Positions 16,058 to 21,981 of a stretch of DNA of 64,000 bases are shown one piece after another. Within the stretch, counting starts at the first letter, position 1. Each line of letters opens with the position of its first letter. Origin of the DNA: Desulfohalovibrio reitneri (GTDB lineage Bacteria; Desulfobacterota; Desulfovibrionia; Desulfovibrionales; Desulfovibrionaceae); NCBI RefSeq assembly GCF_000711295.1, contig NZ_JOMJ01000004.1:248001-312000 (forward strand), written 5' to 3'. The position numbers and the translations under genes are program-made. The notes under the pieces were generated by a model that saw nothing but the letters and a program-made list of their open reading frames with translations, had not been told where the DNA came from and did not search any database.

Positions 16058-17323
16058 ATGCGAGACAAGACGGCCTGGTGCATCTACGACTGGGCCAACT
16101 CCGCCTACGTGCTTACCACGGCCACGGCCGTGCTGCCCGCTTACTTCGCCGCCCAGGTGGCCCCGGAGGGCGCGGTCCTGTTCGGCGTACAGGTCAGCCC
16201 CACCAGCCTGTGGGGCGCGGCCGTGGGGCTGTCCGCGCTGCTGGTATTCGTTTCCGCAGCCGTGCTGGGCGCGGTGGCCGACCTCTCCGGCAGGGCCGGG
16301 CTCTTCTGGCGCGTCTTTTGCGCCATCGGCTCGCTTTCCGCCATCGCCCTGTCCTTTTCCGGGCCAGGCGACTGGCTCTCCTGCCTGCTGCTCTTCGGGC
16401 TGGCCCAGTTCGGCTTCGCCTGCGGCAACGTTTTCTACGACGCCTTCCTGCCCGTGGTCGCCAAACGCGACGAGTACGACCAAGTCTCCGGCTCGGGCTT
16501 CGCCTGGGGCTACGCCGGCGGCGGGCTGCACTTCGCCCTCTGCCTGGGGCTGGTCTCCTTCGCTCCGCAACTGGGGCTGGACAAGGCCCGCGCTTCGCAG
16601 ATCGCCATGGCCTCCTCCGGCGTGTGGTGGGGCCTTTTCGCCATCATCCCCCTGTCCCGACTCCGCGACCCCCGCAAACCATCCGGCATGGCACCGCGCG
16701 ACTACCTGCGCGAAGGCGCCCGCCGCACCCTGGGCACCCTGCGCACCTTCACCAAGGGAGGCCCGGCCGCCTCCTTTCTCCTTGCCTTCCTGCTCTACAA
16801 CGACGGCATCCAGACCACCATCACCATGGCCACCATCTACGGCAAGCAGGAACTCGGCCTCCCCCTCTCCACTCTCATGCTCACCCTGCTCATCATCCAG
16901 GCCGTGGCCCTGGCCGGGGCGCACCTCTTCTCCAGGCTGGCCGGACGCACCACCACCAAGACCGCCCTCGTCATATCCCTGTTCATCTGGACCGGCGCGG
17001 CCGTGTTCGGCTACTTCATCACCACCGCCTGGCAGTACATGCTCCTGGGCTGCCTGGTGGGCCTCTCCCTGGGGGGATCCCAGGCCCTCTCCCGTTCCCT
17101 CTTCGCCCGCCTCACGCCCGACGACCAGCGCGCCCAGTACTTCGGCTACTTCTCCGTGGTGAACAAACTCTCCGCCATCGGCGGACCCATCGTCTTCGCC
17201 GCCGTCCGCTTCGCCACCGGCTCCTCCCGCCCCGCCGTCCTCGCTGTGGCCGCGTTTTTCATTGGAGGAATGCTTTTGTTGCGGAGGGTCCGGGTGGACG
17301 ATGAAGAAAAGAGCGGGGCGTAG
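16058..17323 (+). CDS. MFS transporter, UMF1/Atg22-like
   Basis: A 421-residue integral membrane protein with about 12 hydrophobic segments. The N-terminus (TAWCIYDWANSAYVLTTAT) is the signature of the UMF1 (Atg22-like, YxiO) branch of the major facilitator superfamily, and GGSQALSRSLFARLTP in the second half is also typical. Members are thought to export amino acids or related metabolites; the substrate here is unknown. It lies 57 bp after the S24 repressor in the same direction. Its last codons and stop fall in sequence resembling bases 18863-18917, the front of structured repeat R5. A strong hairpin that would have served as its terminator has been split by IS copy 2. Confidence 0.88.
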   Translation: MRDKTAWCIYDWANSAYVLTTATAVLPAYFAAQVAPEGAVLFGVQVSPTSLWGAAVGLSALLVFVSAAVLGAVADLSGRAGLFWRVFCAIGSLSAIALSFSGPGDWLSCLLLFGLAQFGFACGNVFYDAFLPVVAKRDEYDQVSGSGFAWGYAGGGLHFALCLGLVSFAPQLGLDKARASQIAMASSGVWWGLFAIIPLSRLRDPRKPSGMAPRDYLREGARRTLGTLRTFTKGGPAASFLLAFLLYNDGIQTTITMATIYGKQELGLPLSTLMLTLLIIQAVALAGAHLFSRLAGRTTTKTALVISLFIWTGAAVFGYFITTAWQYMLLGCLVGLSLGGSQALSRSLFARLTPDDQRAQYFGYFSVVNKLSAIGGPIVFAAVRFATGSSRPAVLAVAAFFIGGMLLLRRVRVDDEEKSGA

Positions 17324-17363
17324 GGGAATGGGTGGTGGCTGGCGGGGGTTAGTGTTTAGGGCA

Positions 17364-17382
17364 GTGGGAGAAGGAGGAAACC
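17364..17382 (+). terminator. Left arm of a hairpin split by IS copy 2
   Basis: GTGGGAGAAGGAGGAAACC here is the exact reverse complement of 18538-18556. Removing the IS and one copy of its ACCC duplication restores a 19-bp stem whose interior also pairs (CTTTT with AAAAG). It lies about 40 bp after the MFS stop codon, so it was probably an intrinsic-terminator-like hairpin before the insertion. Confidence 0.75.
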
Positions 17383-17457
17383 CTATCCTGCCCCCAGTTT
17401 GAAACAGCCTTGATTTAAGTGGAAGTCCGTGGCTTCTCAACAGGCAGGAGGTTTGCC

Positions 17458-17730
17458 ATGAAGCGACGGAAGTGGACCCCGGAGCAGAAGACACGGGTCG
17501 TCCTCGAAGGCCTTCGAGGACGACCCGTGGGCGAAGTGTGCGCCGAGTACGCCATCTCGCAGAACCAGTACTACAAGTGGCGCGATCAATTCCTTGCCCA
17601 GGCGCACAAAGCGTTCGAGACCGAGCACGGCGCACAGCGTACGGCCAAGCTTGAGCGCGAGAACATGAAGCTCAAAAGCCTGATCGGTGAGTTGACCATT
17701 GAGCTAAAAAAAAGCGGGCCGTTCGGATGA
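17458..17730 (+). CDS. IS3-family transposase OrfA (copy 2)
   Basis: A 90-residue HTH protein identical in sequence to OrfA of copy 1; the single nucleotide difference is silent (Thr ACA instead of ACT). It has the same A8G slippery run at its end and the same ATGA overlap with OrfB. The frame is intact. Confidence 0.93.
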   Translation: MKRRKWTPEQKTRVVLEGLRGRPVGEVCAEYAISQNQYYKWRDQFLAQAHKAFETEHGAQRTAKLERENMKLKSLIGELTIELKKSGPFG

Positions 17731-18503
17731 AGCGTGGACCATATGCAAAGGTCGCCGAGCGCAACGCCGACCTCCTGGCCCGCATTCGCGGCATCAAGGC
17801 CGACCATCCGTTCTGGGGATACCGTCGGGTCTGGGCGTTTCTGCGCTTCGTGGACGGCGTAGTCGTCGGCAAAAATCGCGTCTACCGGCTCATGAGCGAG
17901 CATGACCTCACGGTGAAGCCCAACCTGCGACTCAAGGCCAAACGCAGGCCGACCGGCGTCAAGCCCCGGCCCACGCGACCCAACGAGTGGTGGGGTATCG
18001 ACATGACCAAAATCAAGATTGACGGCTACGGCTGGCTGTACGTGGTCATTGTGCTTGATTGGCGCACCAAGAAGGTCGTCGGCCATTACGCCGGCGACCA
18101 GGCCAAGGCGTGGCATTGGCTCTCGGCGCTCAACGCGGCTGTCGGCAGGCAGTTCCCCGAAGGCGTGCGCGACGGCGGTCTTCATCTCATGGCCGACAAC
18201 GGCTGCCAGCCGACCTCGGCGAGCTTCATGAAGGCTTGCCGCGTCATGGACATCAAACTCGCCTTCACCAGCTACAACAACCCAAAAGGCAATGCCGACA
18301 CCGAGCGCTTCATGCGCACCATGAAGGAAGAGCTGGTCTGGATTAATGAATGGCGTAGCCCGACGGCCTTTTGCCAAGCCTTGGGCTCCTGGATCGAAGA
18401 ATACAACCAAGGCTACCTGCACTCGGCGCTGGGGTATAAAACCCCGGTGACAACCGAGCAGGAACTGATCAACTCGCGGACTCTCTTAAAAAAGGCTTGC
18501 TAA
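17727..18503 (+). CDS. IS3-family transposase OrfB, DDE integrase (copy 2)
   Basis: A 258-residue catalytic subunit identical to that of copy 1, with Asp92, Asp157 and Glu193 in place. The presence of two intact identical copies indicates recent transposition and probable continuing activity. Confidence 0.95.
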   Translation: MKRGPYAKVAERNADLLARIRGIKADHPFWGYRRVWAFLRFVDGVVVGKNRVYRLMSEHDLTVKPNLRLKAKRRPTGVKPRPTRPNEWWGIDMTKIKIDGYGWLYVVIVLDWRTKKVVGHYAGDQAKAWHWLSALNAAVGRQFPEGVRDGGLHLMADNGCQPTSASFMKACRVMDIKLAFTSYNNPKGNADTERFMRTMKEELVWINEWRSPTAFCQALGSWIEEYNQGYLHSALGYKTPVTTEQELINSRTLLKKAC

Positions 18504-18580
18504 ACCGGGGGCAGTACAACCCCTTTTGGGAAAAAGCGGTTTCCTCCTTCTCCCACGCCCTCATCCTCCTTCCGCCAAAC

Positions 18581-18844
18581 CTTTCATCGCTCGCTTCGCT
18601 CGGGGGCGTGGTACCGGCGCGTGGCAGCCGGAAAACCACGGCCCGATTCCGCGTCCAGCGCATCAGTCGCCAAACGGCGGTGCTTTGCTTTACCGGGTAG
18701 ACGCCCTCCGCAATCGCCCGTGCGCCGGGGTGCTTCCCGTCCGTTTCCCCTGACGCGCGCCAACCCGCGAAACACATGCAAAGTTAGTTTGCCGCAGGGT
18801 CCAGGGGGCGCGCAGCCCCCTGGTCGCCCGCAGGGCGAAATCTT
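18581..18844 (+). repeat. Structured intergenic repeat, copy R4
   Basis: Full copy: GCTCGCTTCGCTCGG start, GATTCCGCGTCCAGCGCATC block, 3' module from 18750. The main stem is CCAGGGGGC/GCCCCCTGG with loop GCGCA (18801-18823), followed by CGCCC-GCA-GGGCG and AAATCTTC. From ATTCCGCGTCC onward it is nearly identical to R5 for about 150 bp, at an offset of 286 bp, so the two are a recent tandem duplication. It lies between the IS and the convergent transglycosylase gene. Confidence 0.82.
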
Positions 18845-18855
18845 CTTGCCGTGCA

Positions 18856-19127
18856 GTGGGCGGGTGGGCGATGAAGAGATGAGCGGGACGCAGGGGAAAG
18901 GATGGTGGCTGGCAAGGGACTGCTGCGCCCAATTCCGCGTCCAGCGCATCAGTCGCCAAACGGCGGTGCTTTGCTTTACCGGGTAGACGCCCTCCGCAAT
19001 CGCCCGTGCGCCGGGGTGCTTCCCGTCCGTTTCCCCTGACGCGCGTCAACCCGCGAAACACATGCAAAGTTACTTTGCCGCGGGTCCAGGGCCGCGTAGG
19101 TCCTGGTCGCCCGCAGGGCGAAATCTT
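18856..19127 (+). repeat. Structured intergenic repeat, copy R5
   Basis: Begins with a stretch (GGTGGGCGATGAAGAG and onward) that resembles the last codons of the MFS gene and the 40 bp after it. The shared block with R4 follows, with the 3' module from 19036. The main stem is CCAGGGCC/GGTCCTGG with one G-T pair and loop GCGTA. The GCAAAG-TTA-CTTTGC hairpin is perfect in this copy. It ends 13 bp before the stop codon of the transglycosylase gene on the other strand. Confidence 0.82.
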
Positions 19128-19140
19128 CCCCAGCCTTTTC

Positions 19141-20100
19141 TTACTCAGCCTCCGCTCTCTGCATGGAGCGGAGCTGTTCGGCGAGTCGGACAATGGTGAG
19201 GGTGTAGGAGTGGGAGTGGTTGTAGTGGTAGAGGACGTCGCGTTGCTGTTCGGTGGAGAGGCCGGGTTTCCAGCCGTGGTAGACAAGGTAGTTGCCGATG
19301 GAGTGGAGGGCGTCTTCGGGGTGGAAGAGGTCCACGCGTCCGTCCTGGTTGGCGTCCACGCCGAAGCGCTGGGCGTTGGAGGGCATGAATTGGCAGAGGC
19401 CGATGGCGCCGTAGGGCGAGGAGGGGATGGAGAGGGGGTCGAGGTCGCCGGTTTTGGCGTATTCGATGAAGGCCAGCAGTTCCTCGTAGGCCCAGTTGGC
19501 TTTTTGGCGCGTGCGGCGGACGAGCCATTTTTTGAGGGTGGGGGTGAGTTCGTTCATGGGCAGGTAGGGCTGCACCAGGAGGAAGTTTTCCGAGAGGGCC
19601 ATGGAGGCCAGGGTGAGGAAGGCGTTGCCTTTGCCCAGGTAGGAGCCCAGCCGGGTTTCAACCAGCATGATGGAGGTGAGGATTTCCGGCGGAACGTTCC
19701 AGGATTGTTCCGCCTCGCGCAGGGCTTGGGCGTGGTCGTCCATGAAGCGCAGGGCGGAGGAGAGCATGGTGGGGGTGAAGTAGCGCTGCAGGACGCGGCC
19801 GCGCGGCTTGGGGGGCGAGGGTTCGGTGCCGCCTTCGGCCTTGGGCTGGGGCTTGGGTTCGGGGCGCGGTGTGGTCTTGATCTTGAGCAGGCTGACCATC
19901 TTGTTGGCCATGGCGCGGGGCTGGTAGCGCACCTGGGGCCGGGAGAATACGTCGCGGAGGTAATCGCGGTTCAGTCCGTCCTCGGCCAGCCGTTCCACCA
20001 GGGGGCGCCAGAGGCCGACGTCCGAGGCGCGGACGGGCTGGGCGGGTGCGGCCAGGGCGGCCAACAGAGCGGCCAATGCCAGGAGGGCTGCGGGTCGCAT
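19141..20100 (-). CDS. Lytic murein transglycosylase, MltB-like (GH103)
   Basis: A 319-residue exported enzyme that cleaves peptidoglycan between MurNAc and GlcNAc with 1,6-anhydro ring formation. An Ala-rich signal peptide occupies residues 1-26 (ends VRASD); there is no lipobox Cys, so it is probably soluble periplasmic. Catalytic Glu is in LVETRLGSYLGKG, and the MltB block SPYGAIGLCQFMPSNAQRFG is followed by DANQDGRVDLFHPEDALHS. A Pro/Lys-rich linker (about residues 78-100) separates an N-terminal segment from the catalytic part. The Met at 20100 starts the signal peptide; an upstream Met would add 21 unrelated residues. It is convergent with the IS/repeat region. Confidence 0.88.
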   Translation of the reverse strand: MRPAALLALAALLAALAAPAQPVRASDVGLWRPLVERLAEDGLNRDYLRDVFSRPQVRYQPRAMANKMVSLLKIKTTPRPEPKPQPKAEGGTEPSPPKPRGRVLQRYFTPTMLSSALRFMDDHAQALREAEQSWNVPPEILTSIMLVETRLGSYLGKGNAFLTLASMALSENFLLVQPYLPMNELTPTLKKWLVRRTRQKANWAYEELLAFIEYAKTGDLDPLSIPSSPYGAIGLCQFMPSNAQRFGVDANQDGRVDLFHPEDALHSIGNYLVYHGWKPGLSTEQQRDVLYHYNHSHSYTLTIVRLAEQLRSMQRAEAE

Positions 20101-20122
20101 GGGGAATGTCCGGGATGCTCGC

Positions 20123-20323
20123 TCAGCAGCGGTCCAGGGGCAGGTTGGCCATCTGCTCTTCAAAGTCGTCGTCCAGTTCGGGGACGTGGTCGGTGATTTC
20201 CTCGCGGCGTCCGCAGTCGGCGCAGCGCAGGTAGGCCCGCGCGCAGGTGCGGGCCGGGGCGAGTTTTCCCTGGCATCGCGGGCAGGCGGCCCGCTCCAGG
20301 GAGTGGGGGTCGAAGCGGATCAT
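20123..20323 (-). CDS. Small protein with two CxxC motifs
   Basis: A 66-residue protein with CPRC (residues 15-18) and CADC (34-37), about 16 residues apart, and an acidic tail (PELDDDFEEQMANLP). The layout fits the dual-CXXC small protein family common in deltaproteobacteria, some members of which carry selenocysteine in the first motif; here both motifs are plain Cys. GGAGGAACC precedes the ATG. It lies 22 bp upstream of the transglycosylase gene on the same strand and may be cotranscribed. A zinc ribbon or thiol redox role is possible. Confidence 0.7.
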   Translation of the reverse strand: MIRFDPHSLERAACPRCQGKLAPARTCARAYLRCADCGRREEITDHVPELDDDFEEQMANLPLDRC

Positions 20324-20421
20324 GGTTCCTCCTCCCGTCAGGCCCGAGTATGCCCCGGAGGCGGGCCGAAGGCAAGGTTGGCGACCCTTGATTTGCACGG
20401 GCTTTCAGCTATGGTGGGTTC

Positions 20422-20646
20422 ATGCGACCGGCGATGTTCGATTGGACTCCGATCCCGGCCCCAGGGCAGCGGGAGCCGTTCGTGCCCATGTTCGAGAGGC
20501 TGCTGCGGCACATGGACGAGCTTGTGGACGAGCTGCGGGAACGGGACAACTTGGCGTACACCTTCCGGGAGGGCGCGGCCACTTCCGACAGCCTGACCGC
20601 CTCGTTCTACCGGGAGACCGGGCGGGTGGTGGACTGGAGCGGCTGA
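20422..20646 (+). CDS. Hypothetical protein (74 aa)
   Basis: Small soluble protein, not recognised. The central part (MFERLLRHMDELVDELRERDNLAYTF) is an amphipathic helix rich in Leu and Arg/Glu, and the C-terminus is short and polar. The start is ATG at 20422 or possibly the next Met. Its TGA overlaps the ATG of the next gene in TGATG, which supports both as real, translationally coupled genes. Confidence 0.6.
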   Translation: MRPAMFDWTPIPAPGQREPFVPMFERLLRHMDELVDELRERDNLAYTFREGAATSDSLTASFYRETGRVVDWSG

Positions 20647-20954
20647 TGGCCGACGACATGCAGAGCGCGTTGTTGCGCGACATTCTGGAGAAGCAGGGCG
20701 AAATGCTGCAGGAGCTGCGGGCCATTCGCGACGAGCTGCGCGAATTGCGCGGCATGGAGCGGGAACAGGCCGGGAGCGGCGGCCGGGAGGCCGGACAGCG
20801 CGAGCCCGCGGCCGGACGGCCGGAGCAATCCGAGGAGCCGGGGCGCGCCGGCGCGCCGGACGGCGACGCCCTGCTGGAGTCGCTGAAGAGCCGCAACCGC
20901 CAGGCCATGCAGGCCCGCCGCCTGGCCAAGCGGATGGACGGAAAGGATTTTTGA
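20646..20954 (+). CDS. Hypothetical coiled-coil protein (102 aa)
   Basis: Residues 8-45 (LLRDILEKQGEMLQELRAIRDELRELRGMER) form a strong predicted coiled coil. A low-complexity Gly/Glu/Arg/Ala linker follows, and then a basic C-terminal helix (LLESLKSRNRQAMQARRLAKRM). No family recognised. It overlaps the previous gene by one base and the following GTG start is one base after its stop, so three small genes form one transcription unit. Confidence 0.65.
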   Translation: MADDMQSALLRDILEKQGEMLQELRAIRDELRELRGMEREQAGSGGREAGQREPAAGRPEQSEEPGRAGAPDGDALLESLKSRNRQAMQARRLAKRMDGKDF

Positions 20955-20955
20955 G

Positions 20956-21387
20956 GTGGTATTGTTCGGCAACAAAAAGCGTCCGCAGGAAGGCGGGGAC
21001 GAGGGCAAGTTCGAGCACGCCCGGCAGTCCTACTTTTCAGGCAAGCTGAAGATCGTCACCACCGAACGCATCGAGGGCCGCAAGATCAAGTGGACCTTCG
21101 GGCTGGTGGCTTCGCGGTCGTTCTCGTCTGAGACAGCCTTTTACGGCCTGGTGCACAACGCCCTGGAGGCCGGGGCTGACGCCGTGGTGGGCTACCGCGA
21201 GAACGTGGCCTTCCATCCGGACGGCGACCGCCACTACACCTGCTACGGCACGGCCGTCTTCCTGGAGCCGCTGAAGAAGCCCGGCATGCCGCTGGAGCAG
21301 GCCATGGGCGGCGAGGCCCCCCAGGACGCGGGGCAGGACCAGTCCGGTTCCGGCAAGGGCAAGAAGAAGCGGGGCCGGATTGTCTGA
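20956..21387 (+). CDS. YbjQ/DUF74-like heavy-metal-binding domain protein (143 aa)
   Basis: The core resembles the YbjQ (PF01906) fold: KLKIVTTERIEGRKI near residue 30, GLVASRSFS near 49 and ALEAGADAVVGYRENVAF near 70. These are homopentameric proteins of unclear role, sometimes called heavy-metal-binding. The C-terminal 35 residues are low complexity and basic (GKGKKKRGRIV). The start codon is GTG. It is the last gene of a three-gene run and is followed by an intrinsic terminator 35 bp downstream. Function is unknown; the family call is moderate. Confidence 0.6.
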   Translation: MVLFGNKKRPQEGGDEGKFEHARQSYFSGKLKIVTTERIEGRKIKWTFGLVASRSFSSETAFYGLVHNALEAGADAVVGYRENVAFHPDGDRHYTCYGTAVFLEPLKKPGMPLEQAMGGEAPQDAGQDQSGSGKGKKKRGRIV

Positions 21388-21422
21388 GAAATCCTCCCGC
21401 GTGGTGCCCGCACGGCAGAACA

Positions 21423-21450
21423 GCCCGCCCGACAAGGCGGGCGTTTTTTT
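21423..21450 (+). terminator. Intrinsic terminator of the 20.4-21.4 kb small-gene operon
   Basis: Stem GCCCGCC/GGCGGGC with loop CGACAA, followed by a G and T7. Confidence 0.85.
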
Positions 21451-21497
21451 GGCGGATGAATGGAGCGGGCGGGACGGAAACCAGGGAGTGTCGGGGA

Positions 21498-21881
21498 ATG
21501 TGGCTTGAAGCGTTTCTGTACTGGCTGCCGCTGGTGCCGTTGGCCATCGCCAACGGATTCCTGCGGGAGGCCGTGCTGGCCAGACGTCTGTCCGCGCATC
21601 GGGCCAACCAGCTTTCCTGCCTGACACTGGTCCTGTTGTTCTGCCTGTACGCCGTGGCCGTGGCGCGCTGGTGGGGTGTTGACGGCCCGCGCGAGGCGGG
21701 AGCGGTCGGCGCGCTGTGGCTGGCGCTGACCGTGACCTTCGAGTTCGGCTTCGGCCACTGGGTGGCCGGGGAGTCCTGGGAAAAGCTACTGGCCAACTAC
21801 AATCTGGCCGCCGGGAGGCTGTGGGTGCTGGTGCTGCTGGCGGTGGGGCTGCTGCCTTTTGTGGTTCTGCTGGCTGGCTGA
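21498..21881 (+). CDS. Hypothetical inner-membrane protein (127 aa)
   Basis: Four hydrophobic segments (about residues 5-20, 35-55, 68-88 and 104-126). No signature recognised; the conserved-looking polar pieces are FLREAVLARRLSAHRANQLSC after helix 1 and FGFGHWVAGESWEKLLANYNLAAGRLW before helix 4. The ATG at 21498 is preferred because the upstream extension of the frame is polar and unrelated. It lies behind the terminator of the previous operon, so it must have its own promoter, and it ends at a bidirectional terminator. Confidence 0.6.
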   Translation: MWLEAFLYWLPLVPLAIANGFLREAVLARRLSAHRANQLSCLTLVLLFCLYAVAVARWWGVDGPREAGAVGALWLALTVTFEFGFGHWVAGESWEKLLANYNLAAGRLWVLVLLAVGLLPFVVLLAG

Positions 21882-21915
21882 AGGGCGCAAGGTTTTCCAA
21901 TCGGGGCGGAAATTG

Positions 21916-21951
21916 AAAGGCCCCCGGCGAGGAACCGCGCCGGGGGCCTTT
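21916..21951. terminator. Bidirectional terminator between convergent genes
   Basis: Perfect 14-bp stem (AAAGGCCCCCGGCG and its complement) with an 8-base loop. The A3/T3 flanks give a short T run on both strands. It lies between the membrane protein gene and the molybdoenzyme gene, which converge here. Confidence 0.85.
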
Positions 21952-21981
21952 CGTATGCTGAGGCGGGAGGAATGTCGCTCG

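Larger units (their letters stand above)
17384..18518 (+). mobile_element. IS3-family insertion sequence, copy 2 (1135 bp)
   Basis: Same element as at 2536-3670, same orientation and length, with one visible base difference (A17493). It is flanked by the 4-bp direct repeat ACCC (17380-17383 and 18519-18522). The insertion point is at the tip of the left arm of a 19-bp inverted repeat, i.e. inside a hairpin downstream of the MFS gene and just before structured repeat R4. Two near-identical copies 14.8 kb apart in direct orientation could recombine and delete the intervening genes. Confidence 0.95.

Noticed and set aside
15203-17635. Very long minus-strand frame of 810 codons opposite the repressor, MFS and IS genes
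   Set aside because: It is the shadow of three well-supported plus-strand genes and its translation is Gly/His/Gln low complexity typical of antisense frames in GC-rich coding DNA.
3873-19127. Structured repeats as intrinsic terminators of the flanking genes
   Set aside because: The stems are followed by GAAATCTTC rather than a T-tract, and the PilZ gene already has its own terminator.
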